6,496 nucleotides of DNA from Pseudomonadota bacterium (GTDB lineage Bacteria > Pseudomonadota > Gammaproteobacteria > Burkholderiales > Thiobacillaceae). Where the stretch lies: contig JAJYXA010000313.1 of assembly GCA_021791235.1 (NCBI GenBank), positions 1-6,496 of the forward strand, written 5' to 3'. Position 1 is the first letter of the stretch. Each line of letters starts with the position of its first letter. This document shows positions 1 to 5,805 of the stretch, one piece after another. The notes beneath the pieces were generated by a model. The model saw nothing but the letters and a program-made list of their open reading frames with translations, ran no database searches and was not told the origin of the DNA. Both the position numbers and the translations under genes were made by a program.

Positions 1-326
1 TCCACGCCCCAGGCATTCGGCAGCCCCGGCACCACGCCCGGCTCGCATTCGCTGAACAGGCGGCTCACGCTGGTCTCGTCAGCCAGACTGAATTCCACGT
101 CATGGTCCAGCCCCAGTTTGCCGAGATGGACTTCCTGGTCGGCGGGAACCATCGCCACCATCTGGCAACCGACGCCATCGAGCAGCACGCCCTTGGCCAC
201 CCGATCGGGCGTCACCCCGGCCGCGCGCGCCGTTTCGGCACTGGTATGCGTGTGCGGGTGCGCGACGATATCGAACGGGATCATGTGCAGGTCGAGAAAA
301 CGTTCCATGCGGTGCAGTGCGTTCAT
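1..326 (-). CDS. YbaK/EbsC-type aminoacyl-tRNA deacylase (partial, C-terminus off left edge)
   Basis: The first 108 codons of a minus-strand gene are present; the frame is open to the window edge. It resembles the free-standing YbaK/ProRS-INS editing domain, which hydrolyses mischarged aminoacyl-tRNA in the cytoplasm. Seen in the translation: an N-terminal helix, then HPHTHTSAETA at about residues 23-33, AKGVLL at 44-49 (the Lys matches the conserved lysine of the fold), MVAMVPAD at 57-63, LGKLGLD at 68-74 and the glycine/proline-rich stretch GVVPGLPNAWGV at 97-108, equivalent to the family's PGavpPfG loop. The ATG at 326 is chosen because AGGAGG (332-337) lies 5 bases upstream. The family is about 150-160 residues, so roughly a third is missing. 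It lies 67 bases downstream of the Lon-like gene on the same strand. Which mischarged tRNA it edits cannot be told from the sequence. Confidence 0.82.
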   Translation of the reverse strand, partial: MNALHRMERFLDLHMIPFDIVAHPHTHTSAETARAAGVTPDRVAKGVLLDGVGCQMVAMVPADQEVHLGKLGLDHDVEFSLADETSVSRLFSECEPGVVPGLPNAWGV

Positions 327-359
327 GATCGCCTCCTGGCAAAACGATTGGAGATTCTC

Positions 360-365
360 ACTATA
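360..365 (-). promoter_or_regulatory. possible -10 element for the deacylase gene
   Basis: On the minus strand the short gap upstream of the deacylase contains TATAGT, five of six matches to a sigma70 -10 box, about 34 bases before the ATG. No convincing -35 hexamer is found 16-18 bases upstream (the best is CTGCAG). The gene could have its own promoter or simply be read through from the Lon-like gene. Confidence 0.22.
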
Positions 366-393
366 GTTCACGTCCCGCCTGCCTGCAGGCCGG

Positions 394-2835
394 CTAGCGC
401 CGCTGCGGCCGTTCTCCCGCGCGGAAATGCCGCCGCGGTGCCCGCGCATGCTCCTGCACCTGGCAGGCCCGGCGGAACGCCAGCAGGGTGTCCTGCGCAT
501 GCCCCAGCACGCTGTCGGGGGGATAGTGGCCCGCTGCGTTCGGCTCGCCCGCTGCCATACCGGTCAGCAGTTCGATGCCCGCGGTCACCTGCTCTGCCGT
601 ATGGATATGGAAGCGCCCGCGCGCGACTGCCTCGACCACGCGCGGCGCCAGCATCAGGTGCCGCCGATTGCGCGCGGGAATCAGCACGCCCTGGCTGCCA
701 TCCAGGCCGGCCGCTTCGCAGACGCTGAACCAGCCTTCGATTTTTTCGTTGATGCCACCCACCGGCAGCACCTCGCCGTGCTGGTTGACCGCGCCGGTGA
801 CGGCGATGCCCTGTCTCAGTGGAAGCCCCGACAGCGCCGACAGCAGCGCATAGAGTTCGGCGCACGAGGCGGAATCGCCTTCCACGCCGTGGTACTGCTG
901 CTCGAACACGATCGAGGCATTGAGCGACAGCGGCGCCAGATGGGCAAACAGCGCAGCCAGGTAGTTCTGCAGGATGAACACCCCCTTGTCATGGATCGGG
1001 CCGGACAGCTCGACCTCGCGCTCGATGTTGAGCAGGCCATCCTCGCCCGCATAGGCGTGCGCGGTCAGCCGCACCGGCAGGCCGAAGCGGTAGTCGCCGA
1101 GGTCGATCTGGGTGAGGCCGTTGACCTGCCCCCGGCGCTCGCCGTGCAGGTCGATCAGCACGTCGCCCTCGGCGATCTCCTCGCGCAGGCGCCGCTCGGG
1201 ATAGTCGTGGCGCGCGGTGTGCGCCGCGAGCGCCGTCTCGACGTCTGCCGCCGTCACCAGGCCCGGCCCGCGTGCGCGGCAGATCGCCGCGCTTTCCATC
1301 ACCAGCGCCTCGGCGCGCGCAAAGATCGCGCTCTCGCGCGACTGGTCGCCCGCCTCGCGGTGCGATTCCTCGAGCAGGCGCGCGACCGCCGCCGCCGAGA
1401 AATGCGGCAGCCCGTAGCCGCGGCAGACATGGGCGACGAAAATCGACGAGGCGCGGCGGGTGTCCGCGCCGGCCACGAAGCTGTCGGCGAAATCGACCTT
1501 AGTGCGGAAATGGCGCGCGAATTCCGGCGCGGCCTCCTGCAACTCGTAATACTGGTCGCGCGAGCCAATCAGCACGATCTTGACCTCGACGTCGACCGCC
1601 TCCGGCACCAGCGACACCGCCGCAATCGGCGAGAAGGACACGCCCGGCTCCTCGATCTGCAGCCGGCCGCTGCGCAGGAAACGCCGCAGCTTCTCCCACA
1701 CCAGCGGGTCGGCCAGTACGTCGCGCAGGTGCAGCATCAGAAAGCCGCCGTGCGCCTGCAGCAGGCTGCCGGCGCGAATGCGCGAGAAGTCGGTCACCAG
1801 TACGTCGTTCTCGGACTGGTATTCGATGCTGCCGAACAGCGCGCGGAACAGCGGGTTGTCCTCGACGAGCACCGGCGCGCCGGCCAGCCCGCCGTTGTCG
1901 ACCACCAGGTTGACGCGGTAGCGCGCCAGCACGGCATCCAGTTCCGCCTGCCGGTTTTCGTCATCCTCTCCTCCGCTGAAGAGCTCGAGGTTGTCGAACA
2001 CGTCCTGTTCGATCGCATCGAGCCAGGCATTGAGCTTGGTCGCATCCTTGATCTGCTTCTTCAGCCCATCGCGGATCGCCTGCAGCGCGCGCTCGACCAG
2101 CGGCTTCACCACCTGCCGCCGCAAGACCGCTAGCGCGTCGTTCATCGCGCGCTCGAGCGGCTGGGTCTTGTCGATGTAGCGGGTGATCTCGGCGCGCAGT
2201 TCCAGTTCAGCCTGCTCGATTTCGGCACGGCGCGTCTTTGGCAGCGCCAGCACTTCGTCCTCGGTGAGCGCCTGCCCTTTCTTGCCGATGAGCGTGAACA
2301 TCATGCGGCCGGCCTCGCGGTGCAGCGAAAAGCTGCGCGCCTCGGCGAACGCGGTCAGCTCGGCGTAGTGGCGCGCCACCTGGTCCTTCCACGCCTGCTC
2401 GATGTGCTCGCTCTCGGCCTTGTAGTCCTGGCCTTCGAGCCGCTTGGGGATTTCATCCTCCAGCGTCCTCACCGCCTGCGTCAGCAGCTGGCGCAGCAGC
2501 CGGCCCTCGCCCGCCGGCAGCCGCAGCGCAAGCGGACGCTCGGGCGCATCGAAGTTGTACAGGTAGCAGAGGTCGGGCGGCACGCGCCGGTTCGCGGCCG
2601 CTTGGACCATTGCCTGCTTGAGCAGCGAGGAGCGGCCGCTGCCGACTTCGCCGAGCACGAACAGGTTGTAATTGGGCTGGTCCATGCCGAGGCCGAAACG
2701 TGCGGCTGCCTCGGCACGCGCCTGGCCGATCCACGGCAAGGCCTCGTCCGCCAGTTCGGAGGTATCGACGAACCCGAGCGTTGCGGGATCGATGGTCAGG
2801 CGCAGGTCGGCAGGCGGCAGGGGGACAGTCGGCAT
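394..2835 (-). CDS. Lon-type protease with AAA_32 module and degenerate ATPase motifs (COG1067-like)
   Basis: This 813-residue cytoplasmic protein has the architecture of the LonB/LonC-like 'AAA_32 + Lon_C' proteases. The N-terminus (LRLTIDPATLGF, 11-22) is typical of the family. The P-loop position reads GEVGSGRSS (62-70), with Arg68 where ATPases carry Lys. A helical, charged insertion follows at about 120-280. The Walker B position reads GGFLMLHLRD (363-372), without the usual Asp-Glu pair. The C-terminal protease domain begins around 555 (RGQVNGLTQIDLGDYRFG, 568-585). It carries EGDSASC with catalytic Ser655 and GGINEKIEG with Lys698. The 43-residue Ser-Lys separation equals that of E. 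coli Lon (Ser679/Lys722), so proteolytic activity is likely intact. The ATG at 2835 fits the family N-terminus but has no visible Shine-Dalgarno. Substrates are unknown. The true ATP dependence cannot be judged from sequence alone. Confidence 0.92.
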   Translation of the reverse strand: MPTVPLPPADLRLTIDPATLGFVDTSELADEALPWIGQARAEAAARFGLGMDQPNYNLFVLGEVGSGRSSLLKQAMVQAAANRRVPPDLCYLYNFDAPERPLALRLPAGEGRLLRQLLTQAVRTLEDEIPKRLEGQDYKAESEHIEQAWKDQVARHYAELTAFAEARSFSLHREAGRMMFTLIGKKGQALTEDEVLALPKTRRAEIEQAELELRAEITRYIDKTQPLERAMNDALAVLRRQVVKPLVERALQAIRDGLKKQIKDATKLNAWLDAIEQDVFDNLELFSGGEDDENRQAELDAVLARYRVNLVVDNGGLAGAPVLVEDNPLFRALFGSIEYQSENDVLVTDFSRIRAGSLLQAHGGFLMLHLRDVLADPLVWEKLRRFLRSGRLQIEEPGVSFSPIAAVSLVPEAVDVEVKIVLIGSRDQYYELQEAAPEFARHFRTKVDFADSFVAGADTRRASSIFVAHVCRGYGLPHFSAAAVARLLEESHREAGDQSRESAIFARAEALVMESAAICRARGPGLVTAADVETALAAHTARHDYPERRLREEIAEGDVLIDLHGERRGQVNGLTQIDLGDYRFGLPVRLTAHAYAGEDGLLNIEREVELSGPIHDKGVFILQNYLAALFAHLAPLSLNASIVFEQQYHGVEGDSASCAELYALLSALSGLPLRQGIAVTGAVNQHGEVLPVGGINEKIEGWFSVCEAAGLDGSQGVLIPARNRRHLMLAPRVVEAVARGRFHIHTAEQVTAGIELLTGMAAGEPNAAGHYPPDSVLGHAQDTLLAFRRACQVQEHARAPRRHFRAGERPQRR

Positions 2836-2867
2836 GGTGTGGGTTCGGGTCTGAGTAGTTTTCTTGG

Positions 2868-2873
2868 ATTATT
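2868..2873 (-). promoter_or_regulatory. possible -10 element before the Lon-like gene
   Basis: The 64-base gap between the pyruvyl transferase stop and the Lon-like start contains an A/T-rich patch unusual for this window. Read on the minus strand it includes AATAAT, five of six matches to TATAAT, about 33 bases before the ATG. No good -35 box is seen at the right distance. It may be a weak internal promoter; co-transcription with the upstream gene is equally compatible. Confidence 0.2.
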
Positions 2874-2899
2874 ACGCAAGACCGCCTGGCCGGCCTGAT

Positions 2900-4105
2900 T
2901 CATGGCGTCAGCAGGCCAGTCCATTGCGCCTGGCTGTGCAGATAGCGCACGCGCAGACTGGCCGCGTTCTCGCGCAGCACATCCGCAGGCACGGCCAGCG
3001 CCTGCATCACCGCGCGTTCGATTGCATCGACCATCACGCTGCGCGGAATCGTGTCCGGCTCCCAGGTTTCGGCAAAGGCAGCCGACTTGACGGGACGCGC
3101 GCCCTGCTGCGGCGGGATCAGGCTGACCCGCGGCAAACCATAGGCCAGCGCGACGATCCGCCCATGCAGGCTGCTGCCGACCGCGCCCCGGCTGGCGGCG
3201 ATGAGAGCGCAGATGTCCCACACGTTCAGAGACTGAAAAATGCGCGCCAATCCAGGCGGCAGCCGCTGCTGCAGCGCTTCGTAGAGCCGCAGGTCATCGT
3301 GCCAGGGCGCCGCGCCGGCACGATAGAACGCCAGCCCCAGCCCGCTCCCGGCCGCCACCCGGGACAGCCCCTGCGCCAGGGTATCCAGCGTGGCGTCGTC
3401 GCCAAACTCGGCGCTGAACTGGCACGCCAGGTAGCCCTGGGGGAAGGCCTCCAGCAAATCCTTCACCTCACCCTGTTGCTGGCGCGTCGCGATGGGTTCG
3501 CCGAAACACTCCGCCACCATCACGGCCGGGTCGGGACAGAGCGGAAAATCGAGGCCCTCCGCACGCAGCGTTGCCTGCGTCCGATGATCCCGCACGCTGA
3601 CCCAGTCTGCCTGACCGAGGGCGGTCCTGGCCGCCTCGCGGGCTGCAGCGGGCACCGCCATCCATTCCACGCCGCCCACGGCATTGAAGATCAGCCGCCC
3701 CGATCCAGCAATGCCATCGCGCCCCACCACATACGGGATGGCACGCACGGTGCCGAGTTGGCGGGCGACCCACGCGGCGGCCGCAGCCGGGTCGGCGTCA
3801 TAGCGCGCGATGGCTTCGGCGGCCTTGTCCGGGTCGAGCAGCATGACCGCGGCCTGCCAGGCATTGCAGGTCAGCAGCTCGCCGCCGACGTGGATCAGCT
3901 GGACCGGCTGCTCATCGCTCCACGCGCCCAGCGCTTTGACCTTGTGTCCGCCGAACGCCTGCAGGTCGCGCCCGACCAGGCCGGCAAACTCGAACGCCCG
4001 CCTCGGTAGCAGGGCCGTCATCAGATGCGGGAACAGCAGATCGCCGAAGTTGTGGCGGTCGAAAGCGCCGAACAGAACCAGCGGGAGACGCACAGGCGAC
4101 TTCAT
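2900..4105 (-). CDS. polysaccharide pyruvyl transferase family protein (PF04230-like)
   Basis: This 401-residue protein matches the polysaccharide pyruvyl transferase superfamily (CsaB/WcaK type). These enzymes typically move a pyruvyl ketal from phosphoenolpyruvate onto a sugar of a cell-surface glycan. Visible landmarks are the N-terminal strand-loop LFGAFDRHNFGDLLF (11-25), HVGGELL (72-78), SVRD (170-173), PDPAV (191-195) and the C-terminal signature SSLHGRIVALAYG (311-323) with His314. No signal peptide or membrane segment is apparent, so it is probably cytoplasmic. The ATG at 4105 is the first possible start after an in-frame TGA and begins just before the conserved region. Its only Shine-Dalgarno-like sequence, AGGG, lies directly against the ATG and is badly spaced. 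A 12-codon ORF upstream ends in an overlap with this start. No glycosyltransferase or surface-polysaccharide genes are nearby, so the acceptor sugar is unknown. Confidence 0.82.
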   Translation of the reverse strand: MKSPVRLPLVLFGAFDRHNFGDLLFPHLMTALLPRRAFEFAGLVGRDLQAFGGHKVKALGAWSDEQPVQLIHVGGELLTCNAWQAAVMLLDPDKAAEAIARYDADPAAAAAWVARQLGTVRAIPYVVGRDGIAGSGRLIFNAVGGVEWMAVPAAAREAARTALGQADWVSVRDHRTQATLRAEGLDFPLCPDPAVMVAECFGEPIATRQQQGEVKDLLEAFPQGYLACQFSAEFGDDATLDTLAQGLSRVAAGSGLGLAFYRAGAAPWHDDLRLYEALQQRLPPGLARIFQSLNVWDICALIAASRGAVGSSLHGRIVALAYGLPRVSLIPPQQGARPVKSAAFAETWEPDTIPRSVMVDAIERAVMQALAVPADVLRENAASLRVRYLHSQAQWTGLLTP

Positions 4106-4140
4106 ACCCTGCGCGGCTCGATGGATGGTTTGGGGTTCAT
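4102..4140 (-). CDS. 12-codon upstream mini-ORF coupled to the pyruvyl transferase gene
   Basis: On the minus strand an ATG at 4140 opens a short frame encoding MNPKPSIEPRRV. Its TGA stop (4104-4102) shares bases with the ATG (4105-4103) of the pyruvyl transferase gene (ATGA overlap). A perfect AGGAGG (4149-4154) lies 8 bases before this mini-start, whereas the large gene has no properly placed Shine-Dalgarno. The simplest reading is a leader peptide whose translation delivers ribosomes to the main start. Alternatives are that the ribosome loads at AGGAGG by chance and the true start is the overlapped ATG used poorly, or a local sequence error. The peptide has three prolines but no run of one amino acid that would suggest attenuation. 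Confidence 0.4.
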   Translation of the reverse strand: MNPKPSIEPRRV

Positions 4141-4459
4141 TGCCCCTGCCTCCTCAGCGGATCGTGACGGATCCCCTGCCGATGGTCTGATCGAAGGCAC
4201 AACACCGTATGCATAAACAACCCCGTGAGGTGAATGGCATCGATTCTGAGCGGTCGGCTGTTCGAAGGAAAGCGATCGTGGTTCCGCCCTCGCAGGCTTG
4301 GTTTGGCAGCGCCCCGCCGAAACCGGCCTTCAAAAAGCAACCTCATCGCCTAATCTGATAGTCGTGTCCCCGAAGTTCAAAACTCACGGTGGACGGGGTG
4401 AGTACCTTGCAACGGCAACTTCCCACACCATGGGGAAGCATGTGACAATCCCACCGAAC
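4141..4459. other. divergent intergenic region with no convincing gene
   Basis: These roughly 320 bases separate the minus-strand pyruvyl transferase gene from the plus-strand fluoride cluster. They should hold both promoters, but no strong paired -35/-10 set was found on either strand. Visible structure: an 8-base palindrome TATGCATA at 4208-4215; an inverted repeat ACTCAC/GTGAGT at 4382-4387 and 4398-4403 with a 10-base loop; and a second, CTTCCC/GGGAAG, at 4419-4424 and 4433-4438 with an 8-base loop. A GACAAT at 4444-4449 sits where a -10 box would place transcription just before the riboswitch, but its -35 is poor. Short chance frames on both strands look non-coding. Confidence 0.6.
4149..4154 (-). 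promoter_or_regulatory. strong Shine-Dalgarno serving the mini-ORF
   Basis: The forward-strand CCTCCT reads as AGGAGG on the minus strand, with 8 bases to the mini-ORF ATG at 4140. It is 43 bases from the pyruvyl transferase start, too far to serve it directly. This is the main support for the mini-ORF being translated. Confidence 0.5.
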
Positions 4460-4514
4460 AGGAGATGGCATTCCTCCTAACAACCGCCGGGTTCCCCGGC
4501 TGATGATGCCTACC
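4460..4514 (+). promoter_or_regulatory. fluoride riboswitch aptamer (crcB RNA motif)
   Basis: The region matches the conserved crcB-motif core by eye. The pseudoknot strands AGGAG (4460-4464) and CTCCT (4474-4478) are complementary. Helix P1 is GGCA (4467-4470) with TGCC (4507-4510). The P3-type hairpin is GCCGGG (4486-4491) with CCCGGC (4495-4500) around a UUC loop. The near-invariant signatures GGAGATGG, AACCGCC and GGCTGATGATGCCTAC are all present. Known members bind F- through Mg2+ ions and turn on fluoride-resistance genes. It lies 75 bases upstream of crcB on the same strand, the expected context. Confidence 0.95.
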
Positions 4515-4540
4515 GAACCCGTCACGGGTGGCGTAGGCAT
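4506..4540 (+). promoter_or_regulatory. candidate expression-platform hairpin competing with aptamer P1
   Basis: ATGCCTAC (4506-4513) is fully complementary to GTAGGCAT (4533-4540). Inside lies a second stem, ACCCG/CGGGT (4517-4521, 4525-4529), closed by a TCA loop, giving an 8-bp + 3x3 internal loop + 5-bp hairpin. Its 5' arm reuses the 3' strand of P1 and the conserved CUAC tail of the aptamer, so this fold and the ligand-bound aptamer exclude each other. Only three T residues follow it (4540-4542), so it is a weak candidate for an intrinsic terminator. It may act instead by rearranging the downstream leader. Confidence 0.6.
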
Positions 4541-4549
4541 TTCCCTGCA

Positions 4550-4584
4550 CTGTCCGTGTAATTGTGATCGTTTTTCAAGGACAG
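4550..4584 (+). promoter_or_regulatory. crcB: crcB ribosome binding site and stem that could mask it
   Basis: AAGGA (4577-4581) lies 7 bases before the crcB ATG and is the evident Shine-Dalgarno. CTGTCC at 4550-4555 is perfectly complementary to GGACAG at 4579-4584, so a 6-bp stem with a 23-base loop would bury the GGA of that site. This suggests a translational arm to the switch, but the long loop makes the stem only moderately stable. How it would connect to the upstream hairpin is inference. Confidence 0.45.
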
Positions 4585-4588
4585 ACAC

Positions 4589-4975
4589 ATGTGGAAATCC
4601 ATCCTCGCCATCGCCCTCGGCGCCGCGCTCGGCGCGCTGTTGCGCTGGCTACTTGGCCTCAAGCTCAACGCCCTCTTCCCCACCATCCCGCCCGGCACGC
4701 TGGCCGCCAACCTTCTTGGCGGCTACGTCATCGGCCTGGCGCTCGCCCTCTTCGCCGCCATGCCGGGCCTGGCGCCGGAATGGCGGCTGCTTGTGGTGAC
4801 CGGTTTCTGTGGCGGGCTGACCACCTTCTCCACGTTTTCGGCCGAGATCGTCACGCTGCTCCAGCAAGGCCGCCCCACCTGGGCGCTCGCCTCGGTAGCG
4901 GGACATGTTCTGGGTTCGGTGACGATGACGCTGGCCGGCATCGCCACGGTGGCCTGGGCGCGGAGTGCGGCATGA
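4589..4975 (+). CDS. crcB: CrcB/Fluc fluoride channel
   Basis: This 128-residue inner-membrane protein is the Fluc family F- channel, which works as a dual-topology antiparallel homodimer and lets cytoplasmic fluoride leak out. Four hydrophobic segments are visible at about 4-22, 35-57, 66-91 and 98-122. Family signatures are GAALGALLR (11-19), [14 protein letters not shown] (36-49) with the conserved Asn41, and [13 protein letters not shown] (72-84), where Phe80 and Phe83 correspond to the pore phenylalanines and the central Gly/Thr stretch to the Na+ site. The length is normal. The ATG at 4589 follows AAGGA by 7 bases. The gene sits directly behind a fluoride riboswitch, which independently supports the assignment. 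Its TGA overlaps the ATG of the HIT gene, implying translational coupling. Confidence 0.97.
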   Translation: MWKSILAIALGAALGALLRWLLGLKLNALFPTIPPGTLAANLLGGYVIGLALALFAAMPGLAPEWRLLVVTGFCGGLTTFSTFSAEIVTLLQQGRPTWALASVAGHVLGSVTMTLAGIATVAWARSAA

Positions 4976-5340
4976 ACGCCGATTGCCCGTTCTGCCGGCC
5001 GGCTGACGTTCTGCTGGAGAACGACCTGGCCTATGCGATCCGCGACACGCATCCGGCCAGCCCCGGCCACCTGCTCATCCTGCCGCGCCGCCATGTACCG
5101 GACTGGTTCGAAACCACCGCGCCGGAACGGGCAGCCATGATGGCCCTGGCTGACGCAGCCAGGGCGCGGCTCGACGCCGAGTTCCACCCCGACGGCTACA
5201 ACCTGGGCATCAACGTGGGCGAGGCGGCGGGACAAACCATCTTTCACGTCCATTTGCACCTGATCCCGCGCTATCGCGGCGACGTTGAAAAGCCGCGCGG
5301 CGGCGTGCGCGGCGTGATCCCCGACAAACAGGATTACTGA
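4972..5340 (+). CDS. HIT-family nucleotide hydrolase
   Basis: This 122-residue cytoplasmic protein of the histidine-triad superfamily is close to the bacterial Ap4A-hydrolase-like branch. The triad HVHLHLIPR is at 92-100; the middle histidine, His94, should be the nucleophile that forms a nucleotidyl intermediate. CPFC at 5-8 is the N-terminal Cys pair often used for zinc in this branch. [11 protein letters not shown] (32-42) and [18 protein letters not shown] (75-92) complete the fold, and [12 protein letters not shown] ends it as in many relatives. The ATG at 4972 overlaps the crcB stop (ATGA) and has GGAG (4962-4965) 6 bases upstream. The frame stays open far upstream inside crcB, but the family N-terminus fixes this start. 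Substrates of the family include dinucleoside polyphosphates and nucleoside phosphoramidates; the natural substrate here is unknown. Confidence 0.93.
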   Translation: MNADCPFCRPADVLLENDLAYAIRDTHPASPGHLLILPRRHVPDWFETTAPERAAMMALADAARARLDAEFHPDGYNLGINVGEAAGQTIFHVHLHLIPRYRGDVEKPRGGVRGVIPDKQDY

Positions 5341-5350
5341 AGGAGACGAC

Positions 5351-5707
5351 ATGGAAGGCTGCTTTCTGAGATTTTATCTGCACGAGAACCAGCGCTGCCA
5401 CGGCAAACTGGCCTGGGAGTGGCTGCTGGACCAGGCCAACGAGCTCGGCATCCGAGGCGGCACCGCATTTCGTGCCATGGCCGGTTTCGGCCATCACCAT
5501 CATTTGCAGGAGGATCACTTCTTCGAACTGGCCGGAAATCTCGCCGTGGAGGTGGAGTTCATCGTCACCGAGGCGGAGTCGGCGAAACTGCTGGAAATAC
5601 TGCACCGGGAAAAAGTCCGGGTCTTCTACGCCCATATCCCGGCGCGCTTCGGCGTGGTCAATCCGGAATCCGGCGATCCTCCGGAAAACGGGGCGCGCGC
5701 ATCATGA
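5351..5707 (+). CDS. DUF190 family protein
   Basis: This 118-residue soluble protein matches DUF190 (PF02641), a small family with a PII-like alpha/beta fold and no settled biochemical function. It is repeatedly found beside crcB, which links it to fluoride tolerance. Seen here: LRFYLHENQRCHGKLAWEWL (6-25), the core signature RGGTAFRAMAGFG (35-47) followed directly by HHHH (48-51), VEVEFIVTEAE (66-76) and VFYAHI (91-96). The C-terminal dozen residues are low-complexity and probably disordered. The start is supported by AAGGAG (5340-5345, overlapping the last base of the HIT stop) 5 bases before the ATG, the best ribosome site in this cluster. The gap to the HIT gene is 10 bases. The stop overlaps the next start (ATGA). 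The histidine cluster could bind metal, which is speculation. Confidence 0.9.
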   Translation: MEGCFLRFYLHENQRCHGKLAWEWLLDQANELGIRGGTAFRAMAGFGHHHHLQEDHFFELAGNLAVEVEFIVTEAESAKLLEILHREKVRVFYAHIPARFGVVNPESGDPPENGARAS

Positions 5708-5805
5708 CCGCAATCCGGGCGCAGGCCGCGCTGTGGCTTGGCTTGGCTCTGGTGGCCACCATGCTGTCCATCTACATGCGCGTCGCCACCGCGCTGCCGG
5801 AATGA
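5704..5805 (+). CDS. 33-residue single-membrane-helix protein, unrecognised
   Basis: A tiny frame starts with the ATG overlapping the DUF190 stop (ATGA) and ends at TGA 5803-5805. The protein has a short N-terminal head with Arg5, one hydrophobic helix at about residues 8-25 (AALWLGLALVATMLSIYM), Arg26 after it and a short tail ending in LPE. Positive residues flank both ends, so topology is not obvious. There is no separate strong Shine-Dalgarno (GGGG at 5690-5693, 10 bases upstream), so expression would rest on coupling to DUF190. Codon use is GC-rich, like the neighbours. I do not recognise a family. It could be a membrane microprotein that works with CrcB or the MFS transporter, or a chance frame, but the hydrophobic composition and exact overlap favour a real gene. 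Confidence 0.55.
   Translation: MTAIRAQAALWLGLALVATMLSIYMRVATALPE

Noticed and set aside
381..390. Palindrome GCCTGCAGGC between the Lon-like and deacylase genes as a terminator
   Set aside because: It has no loop of useful size and no T-run on either side.
427..2133. Long plus-strand open frame (568 codons) opposite the Lon-like gene
   Set aside because: It is antisense to a well-supported protease, rich in Arg/Gln/His/Ala with no domain, as expected from the opposite strand of GC-rich coding DNA.
2864..4009. Plus-strand open frame (381 codons) opposite the pyruvyl transferase gene
   Set aside because: Low-complexity Arg/Gln/Pro-rich translation without motifs; the minus strand carries the recognised family signatures.
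4137..4346. 69-codon minus-strand frame whose stop overlaps the mini-ORF start
   Set aside because: Basic translation with no recognisable domain, no Shine-Dalgarno seen, and it lies where the divergent promoters should be; the overlap is likely chance.
4506..4542. Calling the post-aptamer hairpin a rho-independent terminator
   Set aside because: Only three T residues follow the stem before a CCC, so it is listed as a candidate switching hairpin instead.
4343..4588. 81-codon minus-strand frame across the riboswitch
   Set aside because: It is antisense to the conserved fluoride aptamer and leader, whose RNA structure explains the sequence.
4564..5340. N-terminally extended version of the HIT protein (258 codons) running through crcB in another frame
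   Set aside because: The extra part is an out-of-frame reading of crcB; the HIT family N-terminus and a GGAG site place the start at 4972.
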